In this document: positions 35,683 to 45,606 of the stretch, one piece after another
Layout of the letters: the number at the start of each line of letters is the position of its first letter
Position numbering within the stretch: position 1 is the first letter of the stretch
Assembly (NCBI RefSeq): GCF_014518315.1
Contig: NZ_JACVEL010000001.1
Span: 372,001-436,000, forward strand
Direction of reading: 5' to 3'
DNA length: 64,000 nucleotides
Source: Taishania pollutisoli
GTDB taxonomy: Bacteria; Bacteroidota; Bacteroidia; Flavobacteriales_D; Crocinitomicaceae
The notes under the pieces: generated by a model
Told to the model about the DNA's origin: nothing
Seen by the model: the letters and a program-made list of their open reading frames with translations, nothing else
Databases searched by the model: none
Translations under genes and position numbers: made by a program

Positions 35683-36129
35683 TTATTCAGCAACTACTTC
35701 GAATTTGAATGTAGGAGTTACTCCTTTGTGCAAGTTTGCAGTTGCTTCAAACGTACCCACTTCTTTGATTGGTTCGTTTTTAATTGTCAACGACTTGCGA
35801 TCGATATCGAATCCTTCTTTTTTCAATGCTTCAGCCAACTGAACAGTATTGATAGAACCGAAGATTTTTCCGTTCTCACCTGCTTTCGTTGTGATAGAAA
35901 CAGAAACTGTTTCCAATTTAGCAGCCAATTCTTGTGCTTCAGCTAACACTTTCGTTTCCTTGTGTGCTTTTTGACGCATTACTTCTTCGTGCGCTTTTTT
36001 CGCAGATGCAGTTGCTAAAACAGCGTATCCTTGAGGAATCAAGAAGTTACGTCCGTACCCTGGTTTTACTGTAACGATTTCGTTAGCGTAACCCAATTTA
36101 TCTACGTTTTTCTTTAAAATTATTTCCAT
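35683..36129 (-). CDS. rplI: Ribosomal protein bL9
   Basis: Large-subunit protein binding 23S rRNA. The N-terminal domain MEIILKKNVDKLGYANEIV and VKPGYGRNFLIPQGYA is unmistakable; the long helix and the C-terminal domain with GKIFGSINTVQLAEAL follow. Length 148 aa. It is last in the operon rpsF-rpsR-rplI, ahead of a strong terminator. Confidence 0.98.
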   Translation of the reverse strand: MEIILKKNVDKLGYANEIVTVKPGYGRNFLIPQGYAVLATASAKKAHEEVMRQKAHKETKVLAEAQELAAKLETVSVSITTKAGENGKIFGSINTVQLAEALKKEGFDIDRKSLTIKNEPIKEVGTFEATANLHKGVTPTFKFEVVAE

Positions 36130-36168
36130 TTTCTTAATGTTTTATATGCAAATTCAATTGCAAGGCTA

Positions 36169-36432
36169 TTATTTCAATAAATCTCCTACGTAAGGAAGAA
36201 GCGCGATGTGACGTGCTCTTTTGATTGCCTTGTTTACTCTTTTTTGGTATTTTGCAGAAGTTCCTGTAATACGACGAGGTAAAATTTTACCTTGCTCGTT
36301 TACCAATTTCAACAAAAAGTCAGCGTCTTTGTAATCAATGAATTTGATTCCGCTTTTTTTGAATCTACAGTATTTGTCTTTTCTGATTTCGATGTTGATC
36401 GGTGTCAGATAACGAATGTCATTTTGAGCCAT
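36169..36432 (-). CDS. rpsR: Ribosomal protein bS18
   Basis: Small-subunit protein that pairs with bS6. The core [20 protein letters not shown], then [19 protein letters not shown] and a basic end, is diagnostic. Length 87 aa. It lies 25 bases after rpsF in the same operon. Confidence 0.98.
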   Translation of the reverse strand: MAQNDIRYLTPINIEIRKDKYCRFKKSGIKFIDYKDADFLLKLVNEQGKILPRRITGTSAKYQKRVNKAIKRARHIALLPYVGDLLK

Positions 36433-36457
36433 TTTTTCTCGATTTAATGATTAATGA

Positions 36458-36793
36458 TTAAGCTTTCGCCAATTTTGCTCTTCTTCTTTCAGAATAAGTA
36501 ACGTGGTCCTTATCCATTTTAACAGTCAAGAAGCGAATTACACGCTCATCGCGCTTCATTTGTAATTCGTATTCAGCAACAACTGAACCTTCTGCTTCGA
36601 ATTCTACCAGGAAGTAAAATCCTGTAGATTTCTTTTGGATAGGATACGCCAATTTGCGCAATCCCCAATTCTCCAAGTGCTTAACAGTACCACCAAACGA
36701 CTTGATGTCATTCTCGATTTTTTGCACTGCTTCCTTTGCCTGATCATCAGACAAAACGGGAGTTAAAATGAAAACAGTTTCGTAAAAACTCAT
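36458..36793 (-). CDS. rpsF: Ribosomal protein bS6
   Basis: Small-subunit protein. Typical blocks are [40 protein letters not shown], and [12 protein letters not shown]. Length 111 aa. First gene of the operon, with a complete promoter 34 nt upstream. The usual companion ssb or priB is absent. Confidence 0.98.
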   Translation of the reverse strand: MSFYETVFILTPVLSDDQAKEAVQKIENDIKSFGGTVKHLENWGLRKLAYPIQKKSTGFYFLVEFEAEGSVVAEYELQMKRDERVIRFLTVKMDKDHVTYSERRRAKLAKA

Positions 36794-36827
36794 AATAAAT
36801 AATTATTTAATTAAAATTTCAAGGGTG

Positions 36828-36858
36828 CAAAGATAATGATTTCAATTAACTATGCAAA
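36828..36858 (-). promoter_or_regulatory. Promoter of the rpsF operon, both boxes
   Basis: On the minus strand TTTG (complement of 36855-36858), a 19-nt spacer and TATCTTTG (complement of 36828-36835) give the best match in the window to the Bacteroidota promoter consensus. The leader to the ATG is about 30 nt. Confidence 0.75.
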
Positions 36859-36910
36859 TAAAAGTGTATGATGAATTAGGATAAACTCCTCTTTTTTATC
36901 ATTAGATTCT

Positions 36911-36937
36911 AACTTTTTTGGCATCACCCCAAAAGTT
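36911..36937. repeat. Second relic of the TTTTGG/CCAAAA hairpin element
   Basis: AACTTTTTTGG, five bases, then CCCCAAAAGTT forms a near-perfect hairpin of the same design as 19733-19752. In one plus-strand frame it encodes FFGITPKVTKK, recalling the FFWLDPKETNK of the first copy. Not a gene. Confidence 0.4.
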
Positions 36938-36976
36938 ACAAAAAAGTCTATGCGAAAAAATGCTGTCAACATCATC

Positions 36977-38110
36977 CTATCGAACAATGCTGAATCGCCT
37001 GTACATGGAATGATCTGCATCGGAAATATAAATGATATAATTTCCCTCACACAGTTGGCTTACAGGAATCTGCTGGATGTCATCCCCGGTTAAATGATGG
37101 ACAACGCGTCCTTGCACATCCGTTATAACAACACCTGTAATCAATTGGTCCGAACTGATCTCTATCCAATCTGAAGCAGGATTCGGCCACATGGAGATCG
37201 TTACACGTTCTTTTTGTTCAACGGATACAAGTCCGTCTTTTTCATACCGGCTAAAAAAACGCCAGATTTCTTTACTGGCATCCACATCCATGCAAGTTAC
37301 TTCAGAAGATCCCGGCATGGGAGAACCCGGCCAGCTATGTCCTCCCCCTGTAATTTTGAACAACTCTACTGTACGTCCGTTGGTTCCTCCTGAATAAAGA
37401 AACCGCTCCGCTGTCGCATTGTCATTCGGATCGGTGTCCGGAATCGGAAACATATCGGGTGTTGCAGTGCAGTTATTCTGACTCACCCAAAACTGAATCA
37501 CATCCTCAATTGCTTTCATGCTGGAAGTTCCGGTATACGGATTGGTTGAGTCGCCTGTTCCATGGATATGAATAACCGGTAGCGGTTGTTGGGGAGTGCA
37601 TGTGTTGTACATATTGACAGACATTGAACCTGTAACACCTGCTATTGCTGCAAAGCGATCACTCTGACACGCCATGTAGTAGCTCATAAAACTTCCGTTC
37701 GACATGCCGGCACAATAGATTCGTTGGTGATTGATCGCATACTGAGCGGATATGGTGTCGATCAATGCTTCTAAAAAACCAACGTCATCCACTGTTGATC
37801 CGAGGATGTTTCCATAATTCCAAAATCGGATTCCCAACATCGTTGAACCATCCGGATTAACCACAATGAAATTGGCAGTATCTGCAATGGGTCTGAAATC
37901 ACGGTATTGGGCAAAATCAGAACCACTGGAACTCGTACCGTGCAACCCGATAACCATTGGGACAGGATTGCCTGGAGTATAAGATGCTGGAACATAAAAC
38001 GAATAGGTACGATTGATTCCGCCGTGCACAAACGAACCATTTACCGTGGTCTGTGATTCCGCGTAGTTAACAAGTAAAGCGAAAATAAAGAGAAGTACGT
38101 AGTTTTTCAT
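36977..38110 (-). CDS. Secreted PHB-depolymerase-like esterase with T9SS C-terminal domain
   Basis: Signal peptide (MKNYVLLFIFALLVNYAESQ), then an alpha/beta-hydrolase domain of the polyhydroxybutyrate depolymerase/feruloyl esterase type: PMVIGLHGTSSSG, GMSNGSFMSYYMAC with the nucleophile Ser, GTGDSTNPY, and GGGHSWPGS with the catalytic His. The last 75 residues form a type A sorting domain of type IX secretion (MWPNPASDWIEISS to YIIYISDADHSMYRRFSI), so it is exported to the cell surface. The frame can be extended to 38170, but the ATG at 38110 gives a normal signal peptide. The substrate is not known. Confidence 0.88.
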   Translation of the reverse strand: MKNYVLLFIFALLVNYAESQTTVNGSFVHGGINRTYSFYVPASYTPGNPVPMVIGLHGTSSSGSDFAQYRDFRPIADTANFIVVNPDGSTMLGIRFWNYGNILGSTVDDVGFLEALIDTISAQYAINHQRIYCAGMSNGSFMSYYMACQSDRFAAIAGVTGSMSVNMYNTCTPQQPLPVIHIHGTGDSTNPYTGTSSMKAIEDVIQFWVSQNNCTATPDMFPIPDTDPNDNATAERFLYSGGTNGRTVELFKITGGGHSWPGSPMPGSSEVTCMDVDASKEIWRFFSRYEKDGLVSVEQKERVTISMWPNPASDWIEISSDQLITGVVITDVQGRVVHHLTGDDIQQIPVSQLCEGNYIIYISDADHSMYRRFSIVR

Positions 38111-38231
38111 AAATGAACAATTTCTTCCGGGCAGAGCCGGATTGCGAATGGTCAAATCTACAACATACATTCTGTCTTTTAAAACGATCGGTTGCTTTTA
38201 TTGTGTTCAAATTCTAACCGTCGAATCTGAT

Positions 38232-41021
38232 TTACAATTCCATTTCCAGATACTTCGCCGTATGTGACACTTTTTTGTACTTTTTCACAAATGCTTCCGG
38301 GGTTCCTTCTCCGATGATCTGCCCTCCGCCTTTTCCTCCTTCAGGCCCTATATCAATGATGTGATCCGCCACTTTGATGATATCCAGGTTATGTTCAATC
38401 ACCAATACCGTATTTCCTTCGTTTACGAGACGCTGTAAGACATCCAGTAAGTTTTGAATGTCTTCAAAATGAAGTCCCGTTGATGGTTCATCCAGGATAT
38501 AAATGGTTTTTCCCGTTCCTTTTTTGGATAATTCAGATGCCAGCTTGATACGTTGTGCTTCTCCTCCTGAAAGGGTTGTGGATGATTGTCCGATGGCAAC
38601 ATATCCCAATCCGACCGAATGCAGTGTTTCCAACACACGGTGAATTTTCGGAACCGGCTCAAAGAATTTCACCGCTTCTTCGATGGTCATCTCCAGCACA
38701 TCACTGATAGACTTCCCTTTGTAACGTACTTCCAGTGTTTCTCGATTGTACCGTTTTCCGTTACAGGTTTCACACGCCACATACACATCCGGCAGAAAGT
38801 TCATTTCCACCAGTTTCATCCCTCCTCCTTTACAGGTTTCGCAACGACCTCCTGCGACATTGAATGAGAACCGTCCCGGTTTGTATCCCCGAATTTGTGC
38901 TTCCGGCAATGCACTAAACAAAGTTCTGATTTCATCAAATACTTTTGTATAGGTTGCAGGGTTTGAACGTGGTGTCCTCCCGATCGGTGTCTGATCAATT
39001 TCAATGACTTTATCCAGGTGCTCCAATCCTTTAACTGCCTTGTACGGCAATGGTTTTTTCACTCCGTTATAGATTTCAGCCAGCAGAATCGGGTACAAGG
39101 TCTGGTTGATCAACGATGACTTCCCGCTTCCCGAAACTCCCGTTACACAAGTAAATGTCCCCAACGGGATTTTCAGGTTCACTTTTTGCAAGTTGTGCCC
39201 TGTTGCTCCCAGAACTTCCAGTGTCTTCCCGTTTCCTTTTCTGCGCTCCTTCGGAAGTTCAATTTTTTTAATCCCTTTAAGGTATTGCGTTGTCAGTGAT
39301 TCAGTCGCCAGCATCTTGTCAACGGTTGTTGCATTGATGATCTGGCCACCGTGTTTTCCTGCTCCCGGACCGATATCTACCACAAAGTCGGCAGCCTCGA
39401 TCATTTCCTTGTCGTGCTCCACAACAATCACGGAATTTCCCGTGTCACGCAGGCGTTTGAGTGAGTTGATCAGACGTGTGTTATCACGTTGGTGTAATCC
39501 GATGGAAGGTTCATCCAATACATACAGTACATTCATCAGTTCCGAACCGATCTGTGTTGCCAGGCGAATACGCTGTGCTTCTCCTCCGGAAAGCGTTTTA
39601 GCGGAGCGGTGTAAAGTAAGGTATTCCAATCCGACTTCCAGGATAAACCCTAACCGGGCACGGATTTCTTTCAGAATCTCTACTGCAATCGTCTGCTGGT
39701 CCTCTGACAGGTGTTGTTCAATCGTTTGAAAATAAACATCCAGTTCGGAAAGATCCATGGACGCCAGCTCTCCGATGTTTTTCCCGGCGATGCGGAAATA
39801 CAGTGCTTCTTTTTTCAGGCGTGTTCCTTCACAGGTAGAACAAACCACCTGGTTCATAAAACTTTGTGCCCATCGTTGAATCGCTGCGGAGCTTTCCTCC
39901 GAATGGCGACCAATTACATTCACAATTCCGTCAAACCGGATGGCGTTTTTACCCGTAATCTCCATATCGGAATTCCCATATAGAATCACATTCATCACTT
40001 CTTCCGGAATGTCTTTCAACGGTGTTTTGATCGAAAATCCTTCTGATTGCAGGTAACTGTCAATTTTATCAAAAATCCAGCTGCTTTTGTATTCTCCGAG
40101 CGGAGCGAGGCCTCCCTGACGGATATTTTTTTCAGGATTCGGAATGATTTTATCCAGTGAAGCTTCTGAAACCACACCCAATCCGTTGCAATGCGGACAG
40201 GCTCCATAAGGTGTATTGAACGAAAACAAGTTCGGTTCCGGTTCCGGGTAACTGATTCCGGAAACGGGACACATCAGCAACCGGGAAAAATGGCGTACGT
40301 CTTCCGTTTCAAAATCCATCACCATCATTTCTTTATTCCCATGCTTCATGGACAAAATCACTGCGTCGTAAATGCGTTTTCTGTCTTTTTTATCAATTGC
40401 CAGACGATCAATAACAAGGTCAATGTCATGAATTTTATAGCGGTCCAGTTTCATTCCCCGCTCAATATCCTGAACAACTCCATCTACCCGTACTTTGGTA
40501 AATCCCATTTTCAGCACCTGCTCAAACAATTCGCGGTAATGCCCTTTTCGTCCTTTCACAATCGGCGCCAGCAAAACCACTTTTTTACCGTTGTAATATT
40601 CCAGGATCAAATCTACCACCTGTTCATCCGAGTATTTCACCATTTTTTCCCCGGAAACATAGGAATAAGCCGTTCCGACACGTGCATACAGCAAACGAAG
40701 AAAGTCATACAGTTCGGTAATCGTTCCGACAGTGGATCGCGGACTTCGGGAAACCGTTTTTTGCTCAATGGCAATCACCGGACTCAACCCGTCAATTTTA
40801 TCGACATCCGGCCGCTCCAAGCCTCCTAAAAACTGGCGGGCATAGGCTGAAAATGTTTCCAGGTAACGACGTTGCCCCTCCGCAAAGATCGTATCGAATG
40901 CAAGGGATGATTTTCCGCTGCCGCTCAATCCTGTAAAGACCACCAATTGATTTCTCGGGATTTTCAGGTCAATGTTTTTCAGGTTGTGTTCGCGCGCGCC
41001 GTATATTTCGATTTCTTCCAT
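38232..41021 (-). CDS. uvrA: Excinuclease ABC subunit A
   Basis: DNA damage sensor of nucleotide excision repair. Two ABC modules: GLSGSGKSSLAFDT with LSGGEAQRIRLA, and GVSGSGKSSLINQT with LSGGEAQRIKLA. Zinc-binding cysteines appear in CPHCNGLG, in CETCKGGG and in ACETCNGKR. Length is 929 aa, normal for UvrA. The start ATG is at 41021; a TATTTTTG -7 box lies at 41089-41096. Confidence 0.98.
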   Translation of the reverse strand: MEEIEIYGAREHNLKNIDLKIPRNQLVVFTGLSGSGKSSLAFDTIFAEGQRRYLETFSAYARQFLGGLERPDVDKIDGLSPVIAIEQKTVSRSPRSTVGTITELYDFLRLLYARVGTAYSYVSGEKMVKYSDEQVVDLILEYYNGKKVVLLAPIVKGRKGHYRELFEQVLKMGFTKVRVDGVVQDIERGMKLDRYKIHDIDLVIDRLAIDKKDRKRIYDAVILSMKHGNKEMMVMDFETEDVRHFSRLLMCPVSGISYPEPEPNLFSFNTPYGACPHCNGLGVVSEASLDKIIPNPEKNIRQGGLAPLGEYKSSWIFDKIDSYLQSEGFSIKTPLKDIPEEVMNVILYGNSDMEITGKNAIRFDGIVNVIGRHSEESSAAIQRWAQSFMNQVVCSTCEGTRLKKEALYFRIAGKNIGELASMDLSELDVYFQTIEQHLSEDQQTIAVEILKEIRARLGFILEVGLEYLTLHRSAKTLSGGEAQRIRLATQIGSELMNVLYVLDEPSIGLHQRDNTRLINSLKRLRDTGNSVIVVEHDKEMIEAADFVVDIGPGAGKHGGQIINATTVDKMLATESLTTQYLKGIKKIELPKERRKGNGKTLEVLGATGHNLQKVNLKIPLGTFTCVTGVSGSGKSSLINQTLYPILLAEIYNGVKKPLPYKAVKGLEHLDKVIEIDQTPIGRTPRSNPATYTKVFDEIRTLFSALPEAQIRGYKPGRFSFNVAGGRCETCKGGGMKLVEMNFLPDVYVACETCNGKRYNRETLEVRYKGKSISDVLEMTIEEAVKFFEPVPKIHRVLETLHSVGLGYVAIGQSSTTLSGGEAQRIKLASELSKKGTGKTIYILDEPSTGLHFEDIQNLLDVLQRLVNEGNTVLVIEHNLDIIKVADHIIDIGPEGGKGGGQIIGEGTPEAFVKKYKKVSHTAKYLEMEL

Positions 41022-41088
41022 GGATGAATTTCAAATTGCAGATTAAGCTTGCCAATTGCAGGCAGTGGTTGCCCTATAAATTGCCTTG

Positions 41089-41096
41089 CAAAAATA
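41089..41096 (-). promoter_or_regulatory. -7 box of uvrA
   Basis: CAAAAATA reads TATTTTTG on the minus strand, 67 nt before the uvrA ATG; a TTG 15 nt further upstream may be a poorly spaced -33 box. Confidence 0.4.
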
Positions 41097-41140
41097 CAAA
41101 TAAGGATTGAACAACAGCCGGGCTATCGGCAGGAAGATTG

Positions 41141-41569
41141 TTATTTTTTTCGATAGAGAACGACAATTTCCGGGTTATTCTTTACCAGTTCTTCAATGAA
41201 TGCTTGCTTCTCTTTCGGAGAAATGAGAATGCTGTCGAATTTATTGTAAATGATCTCTAAACGATCCATGGAAGCTGCGGGAGAGCTCAATGGACTCCTC
41301 GATTCTTCGATACGCTTAATTGCATGAATCGGGATGCTTTTTTTGTACAGAAATCCACAACGAATGAGCAACGTTTCCTGCTCAATACTATAGCGAAGGT
41401 TCGTGAATGTATATGTGATAAACAACGCAACAGTGGCATTGATCGCAATGCCCATCCAAAAAACGGGATGCTCAAGCAACATCGGGATGCTTGTCCCAAT
41501 AAGCGCAATGGCAATAAACAACGACAAACCAAGTCCTATTTTAGATGGATATGTATGCGGAGTACTCAT
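41141..41569 (-). CDS. PH domain membrane protein (YyaB-like bPH_4)
   Basis: Two N-terminal transmembrane helices (LGLSLFIAIALIGTSIPML and FWMGIAINATVALFITY) lead to a small PH-like domain: IPIHAIKRIEESRSPLSSPA, MDRLEIIYNKFDSILISPK, and FIEELVKNNPEI. The last blocks are those of the bPH_4 (YyaB-like) family. About 142 residues. The ATG at 41569 is used; a TTG one codon earlier is less likely. Function unknown. It is divergent from the nnr gene. Confidence 0.8.
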   Translation of the reverse strand: MSTPHTYPSKIGLGLSLFIAIALIGTSIPMLLEHPVFWMGIAINATVALFITYTFTNLRYSIEQETLLIRCGFLYKKSIPIHAIKRIEESRSPLSSPAASMDRLEIIYNKFDSILISPKEKQAFIEELVKNNPEIVVLYRKK

Positions 41570-41649
41570 CAATCAAAGATAAAAAGAAAAACGGGAAAAG
41601 ACTTTCTTCTTCCTGAATTGTTCGCGACCTTTGTAAGAAACAATACTGT

Positions 41650-43188
41650 ATGAAAATTCTGTCAGCTACACAACTGAAAATTGTCGATGCGCTTACCATC
41701 GAACGGCAACACATTTCTTCAATTGATCTGATGGAACGTGTGGCAAAGATTTGTGCAGAGCGCATCTGTTCACAGTATACAGCAGACCTTCCCGTTGTGG
41801 TGTTCTGTGGCATGGGAAACAATGGTGGTGACGGATTGGCAATCGCCCGGTTATTATCCGAGCAAAACAGAATGGTTCAGGTTATTGTAGTTCGGCATAC
41901 TGAGCATTTTTCAGCAGATGCACAAGTGAATTTTGACCGGTTACCTAAATCATTACAAGCAACCTTGATTACGGTCCGTTCAGAAAATGATGCCGGTCAA
42001 CTTCACATCAAGGAAAATACATGTGTGATCGACGCGATGCTGGGAACGGGGATCAACAAACCGGTGACCGGGATCCTGGAAACTGTAATCCATAAAATCA
42101 ATAGCGCTCCCTGCACCGTTATCAGTATTGATGTTCCGAGCGGATTGATGATTGACCATTCTTCCGGAGAACTCCCGGATGCATGCGTTCAGGCAGATCT
42201 GGTTTTGAGCCTTCAACTACCCAAATTAGCGTATCTTTTCCCGGAAAATAAACGCATCGTTCCACATTTTGAGTGCGTGGATATCGGATTGGACCAACAG
42301 GCATTACTTGAACAACCATCACCGTATTATTTTGCTGAACGGCAAGACATCGCGGCATTACTGGTCCCGAGAAATAAGTTTTCTCACAAAGGAACATACG
42401 GACATGCGCTTTTACTGGCAGGAAGCAGCGGAACATCCGGAGCAGCAGTTATTGCGGCAGAAGCATGCCTGAGAAGCGGAGCGGGACTGTTAACCGTACA
42501 TTCCACAAAACAAACAGTTGATGCACTCTCCTACCGGCTTCCTGAAGCAATGACACAAACCGATGAACATGATTCGTTCATTACATTCTGTGACGATCTT
42601 TCTTCTTATCGCGCCATCGGATTCGGACCGGGAGTTGGCAGGGCATCAGAAACTCAACAATTGCTGAAATCTGTTATCCAACGATTCCAGGGGAGATTGA
42701 TCATTGATGCCGACGGATTGAATATATTGGCCGAAAACAAAACCTGGCTGGAATTTTTGCCCAAAGACACCATCCTGACACCTCATCCAAAGGAATTTGA
42801 ACGATTGGCAGGCCCATCCGACACTCATTTTGACCGGTTGCAGAAAGCCCGTGCTTTTGCTACCCGGTACGCTTGTATCTTAATTCTGAAAGATACCTAT
42901 ACCCACATCTGTATGCCGGACGGAAGTGTCGTTTTTAATTCTACCGGAAATGCGGGACTGGCAAAAGGAGGTAGCGGCGACTGCCTGACAGGAATTATCC
43001 TTGGGTTATTGACCAGGGGATATCCACCACCCCAAGCTGCATTAACAGGAACCTTTATCCACGGATATACTGCCGATCTGTGCGCTGAAATGATGAGCCA
43101 GGAAAGCATCCTGATTACCGATGTTATCCGGCAGCTTCCATGCGCGTTTAAGCAACTGGAGTCAACCAATAAATTCTTCAGGAGTTAA
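41650..43188 (+). CDS. nnr: Bifunctional NAD(P)H-hydrate epimerase / ADP-dependent dehydratase
   Basis: Repairs hydrated NAD(P)H. The N-terminal epimerase half has VVFCGMGNNGGDGLAIARLL and SIDVPSGLM; the C-terminal kinase-like dehydratase half has GSSGTSGAAVIAAEACLRSG and NAGLAKGGSGDCLTGIILG, with the catalytic Asp in GSGD. Length 512 aa, normal for the fused form. Its end overlaps the convergent hydrolase gene by 11 bp. Confidence 0.95.
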   Translation: MKILSATQLKIVDALTIERQHISSIDLMERVAKICAERICSQYTADLPVVVFCGMGNNGGDGLAIARLLSEQNRMVQVIVVRHTEHFSADAQVNFDRLPKSLQATLITVRSENDAGQLHIKENTCVIDAMLGTGINKPVTGILETVIHKINSAPCTVISIDVPSGLMIDHSSGELPDACVQADLVLSLQLPKLAYLFPENKRIVPHFECVDIGLDQQALLEQPSPYYFAERQDIAALLVPRNKFSHKGTYGHALLLAGSSGTSGAAVIAAEACLRSGAGLLTVHSTKQTVDALSYRLPEAMTQTDEHDSFITFCDDLSSYRAIGFGPGVGRASETQQLLKSVIQRFQGRLIIDADGLNILAENKTWLEFLPKDTILTPHPKEFERLAGPSDTHFDRLQKARAFATRYACILILKDTYTHICMPDGSVVFNSTGNAGLAKGGSGDCLTGIILGLLTRGYPPPQAALTGTFIHGYTADLCAEMMSQESILITDVIRQLPCAFKQLESTNKFFRS

Positions 43189-44098
43189 TTAATTCCGCCA
43201 TTTGATTCAGCGCTGAACGCGCTTCTTTCATCCATGTAACCGCAGCCCATACATGCATCATTTTGGGGTATTCATAAAAGTTTAAGGAACGACCTTCCCT
43301 TTCCAGTCGCTGTTTAAAATCCAATGCGTACGGGAACAAAATATCGTGTGTTCCTGAAAACATGGAAATTTTCCCCAATTGTTCCAAATTCCCCAAAGCA
43401 GGACTTACCAGGAAATGATCCCTTGGGCAATCATCCACATAGTGCGGAATAACGACATTAAAAATTTCACCTGTCAGCATCACATCGTACGGTTCATATT
43501 GCGGGACATCTTCGTGCAGTTTGGATAAATCCAGTTCGGGTGAAATCAGGATGAGTTGTGTGGGTTGAACAGGTGCTCTTTGATCGCGAAGTAATTGCGC
43601 CAATGCCAGCGAAATAGCTCCTCCTGCTGAATCTCCGAGAAAAATAAGATTATCTGCATCCACCTCTTTTACCGTTTTCCGAAACACTTCTTCCATCATT
43701 TCAAACGTTTGCCGGTAATTTGACTCAGGCAATAGCGGGTAGTCCGGAACGATGAATGTCGCTCCTGTCTTTTTTACCAGGTACTCCACCATTCTCCAAT
43801 GAAAAGGGGTGATATTGTTCATGTGCCCGCCTCCGTGGGAAAAGAAAATCACTTTCTCCGATCGGTTCTTTCCGGGAGTCAATGTCCAGACCGGGCGGTT
43901 CTGAATAAACACCTCCTCGACAACACATCGTTTTTTCAAGGATTGATGAATCGGTGCAGGAGTACGATTGAATTTCTTTGTTTCGAAAATTTTTAACAGT
44001 GAGTTTTTTCTGTCTGTTGAAATCAGGTAGCGTTTTATAATCTTTGAAACCAGGCTTTCCGATGCTGCATGGCGGTAATGATACGATTGCGAATTCAT
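43178..44098 (-). CDS. Alpha/beta hydrolase of the hormone-sensitive-lipase family
   Basis: A 306-residue esterase/lipase. The oxyanion motif is HGGGHMNN, the nucleophile elbow GDSAGGAISLA, and the acid and base lie in SGTHDILFPY and MMHVWA. These are the motifs of the HSL (family IV) esterases. There is no signal peptide, so it is probably cytoplasmic. The substrate is unknown. Its stop overlaps the nnr stop region by 11 bp on the opposite strand. Confidence 0.88.
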   Translation of the reverse strand: MNSQSYHYRHAASESLVSKIIKRYLISTDRKNSLLKIFETKKFNRTPAPIHQSLKKRCVVEEVFIQNRPVWTLTPGKNRSEKVIFFSHGGGHMNNITPFHWRMVEYLVKKTGATFIVPDYPLLPESNYRQTFEMMEEVFRKTVKEVDADNLIFLGDSAGGAISLALAQLLRDQRAPVQPTQLILISPELDLSKLHEDVPQYEPYDVMLTGEIFNVVIPHYVDDCPRDHFLVSPALGNLEQLGKISMFSGTHDILFPYALDFKQRLEREGRSLNFYEYPKMMHVWAAVTWMKEARSALNQMAELINS

Positions 44099-44263
44099 TG
44101 TTGTAAAATTGTCTGATAAAAATATTGAAAAATTCAGCTCCCCCTGCCGGTAAGTATATTTTTAGAAAAATTGTGACACTCCTGCAAAAGATCAACCGGA
44201 ATAATTGATATATTAGTTTTCAATCAGTTCAGATTTTCCTTAAAACAACTAAATTGAACGCTT

Positions 44264-45496
44264 ATGGAAACATCGATTGTCATTATTATTATCGGGTTAT
44301 TCATTTTTTGGGGGAATTACCTCAACCAGGTTTTTGAGCGCCGAAATATTCCCGATGTATTGGGACTGATGTTCATCGGTATGCTGATCGGCCCTGTGTT
44401 TCACCTGGTCGATCCTGAATCTTTCGGGCAATTCGGCTCCTTATTTAGCAATTTGGTGTTGATTTTCATTTTATTTGAAAGCGGAACGGACCTCAAACTG
44501 GCGGAAGTAAAATCCTCCTTCAAAGATTCTGCACTCATTACAACGGTTGGCTTTATTGTAACCTGTATCACAATCACAATCTCGTGCATGTATATCTTTA
44601 ACCTGTCCTTTTTATCCAGTCTGTTTATCGGATCAGCATTGGGAGGAACCTCTTCCGCTGTAGTGGTCGGGTTGGTGAGAAAGGTAAATGTGACTCCCAA
44701 AACATCGACCACCCTGATCATGGAATCAGCCGAAACGGATGTGTTTACTCTGGCGGTACCTTTAAGTATCCTGGGATTGATGCTCACCGGCAACATTTCG
44801 GCAAAAACGGTTATTATACAATTTGTTGCCTCGCTGTTGTTCGCAATTGTGATTGGTGTATTCGGAGCCTTTCTCTGGTCGTATATCCTCAATAAGTTTT
44901 CCAATTTAAAAGCAACGAAATTTTCAACCCCTGCATTTTTATTTCTCCTGTACGGAGCGTCTGAATACATGAATCTGAGCGGTCCGCTGACAGCACTTTC
45001 TTTTGGTATTGCCATTGGAAATTTAAAATACATCGAACCCCGGGTACTGGAGAAAATCATCCCGAATCAGAACATTGTACTACCACGAAAGGAGCGTATT
45101 TTCTTCGGAGAGATTGTTTTTTTACTCCGCACTTTCTTTTTTGTTTTCATCGGGATCAGCATTCAGATCAACCGGGTAGATTGGTTGATGTGGGGAGCAT
45201 TGGTTACCGGTTTTGTTTATGTTACCCGGATTTTCGTTGTCAAATTTGTGATCGCCCGGGAAGCACCACTACTGGACAAATCCGTTATGTCGTTTATGGT
45301 TCCCAAAGGACTCGGAGCCGCTGTAATTGCCACACTTCCTCTGCAGCAGGGACACCCGGACGGATTACTCATTCAGTCTGTTTGTTTTGCTGTCATCTTA
45401 TTCAGCACCTTGTATTGTGTATTGTTCTTTTTTTTGGTCAGAACGGGAATCACACTTCCGTTTTACCGGATCATCTATGGAAAGGACAAACAGTAA
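44264..45496 (+). CDS. Monovalent cation:proton antiporter
   Basis: A 410-residue membrane protein with about 11-12 helices of the CPA (Na+/H+ exchanger) superfamily. Marks are GLMFIGMLIGPVFHLVDPES, ILFESGTDLKLAEV, SALGGTSSAVVVGLV and MVPKGLGAAVIATLPLQQG. It exchanges sodium or potassium for protons to control pH and ion balance. Ion specificity is not evident. A symporter gene follows 110 bp downstream on the same strand. Confidence 0.88.
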   Translation: METSIVIIIIGLFIFWGNYLNQVFERRNIPDVLGLMFIGMLIGPVFHLVDPESFGQFGSLFSNLVLIFILFESGTDLKLAEVKSSFKDSALITTVGFIVTCITITISCMYIFNLSFLSSLFIGSALGGTSSAVVVGLVRKVNVTPKTSTTLIMESAETDVFTLAVPLSILGLMLTGNISAKTVIIQFVASLLFAIVIGVFGAFLWSYILNKFSNLKATKFSTPAFLFLLYGASEYMNLSGPLTALSFGIAIGNLKYIEPRVLEKIIPNQNIVLPRKERIFFGEIVFLLRTFFFVFIGISIQINRVDWLMWGALVTGFVYVTRIFVVKFVIAREAPLLDKSVMSFMVPKGLGAAVIATLPLQQGHPDGLLIQSVCFAVILFSTLYCVLFFFLVRTGITLPFYRIIYGKDKQ

Positions 45497-45606
45497 TCTC
45501 TTATTTATCAAATGGTAAATCATCCTTTTTCGCGTTGAATTACATAAATTCACCCGGTGTATCGGAATTAATTAATTTCTTTGTAAAATAATTTAACAGG
45601 TTATCT

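Noticed and set aside
35374-35946. 190-aa plus-strand open frame
   Set aside because: It runs antisense across rplI and the WG-repeat relic and has no family features.
38111-38170. N-terminal extension of the secreted esterase
   Set aside because: The extension would bury the signal peptide; starting at 38110 gives a standard one.
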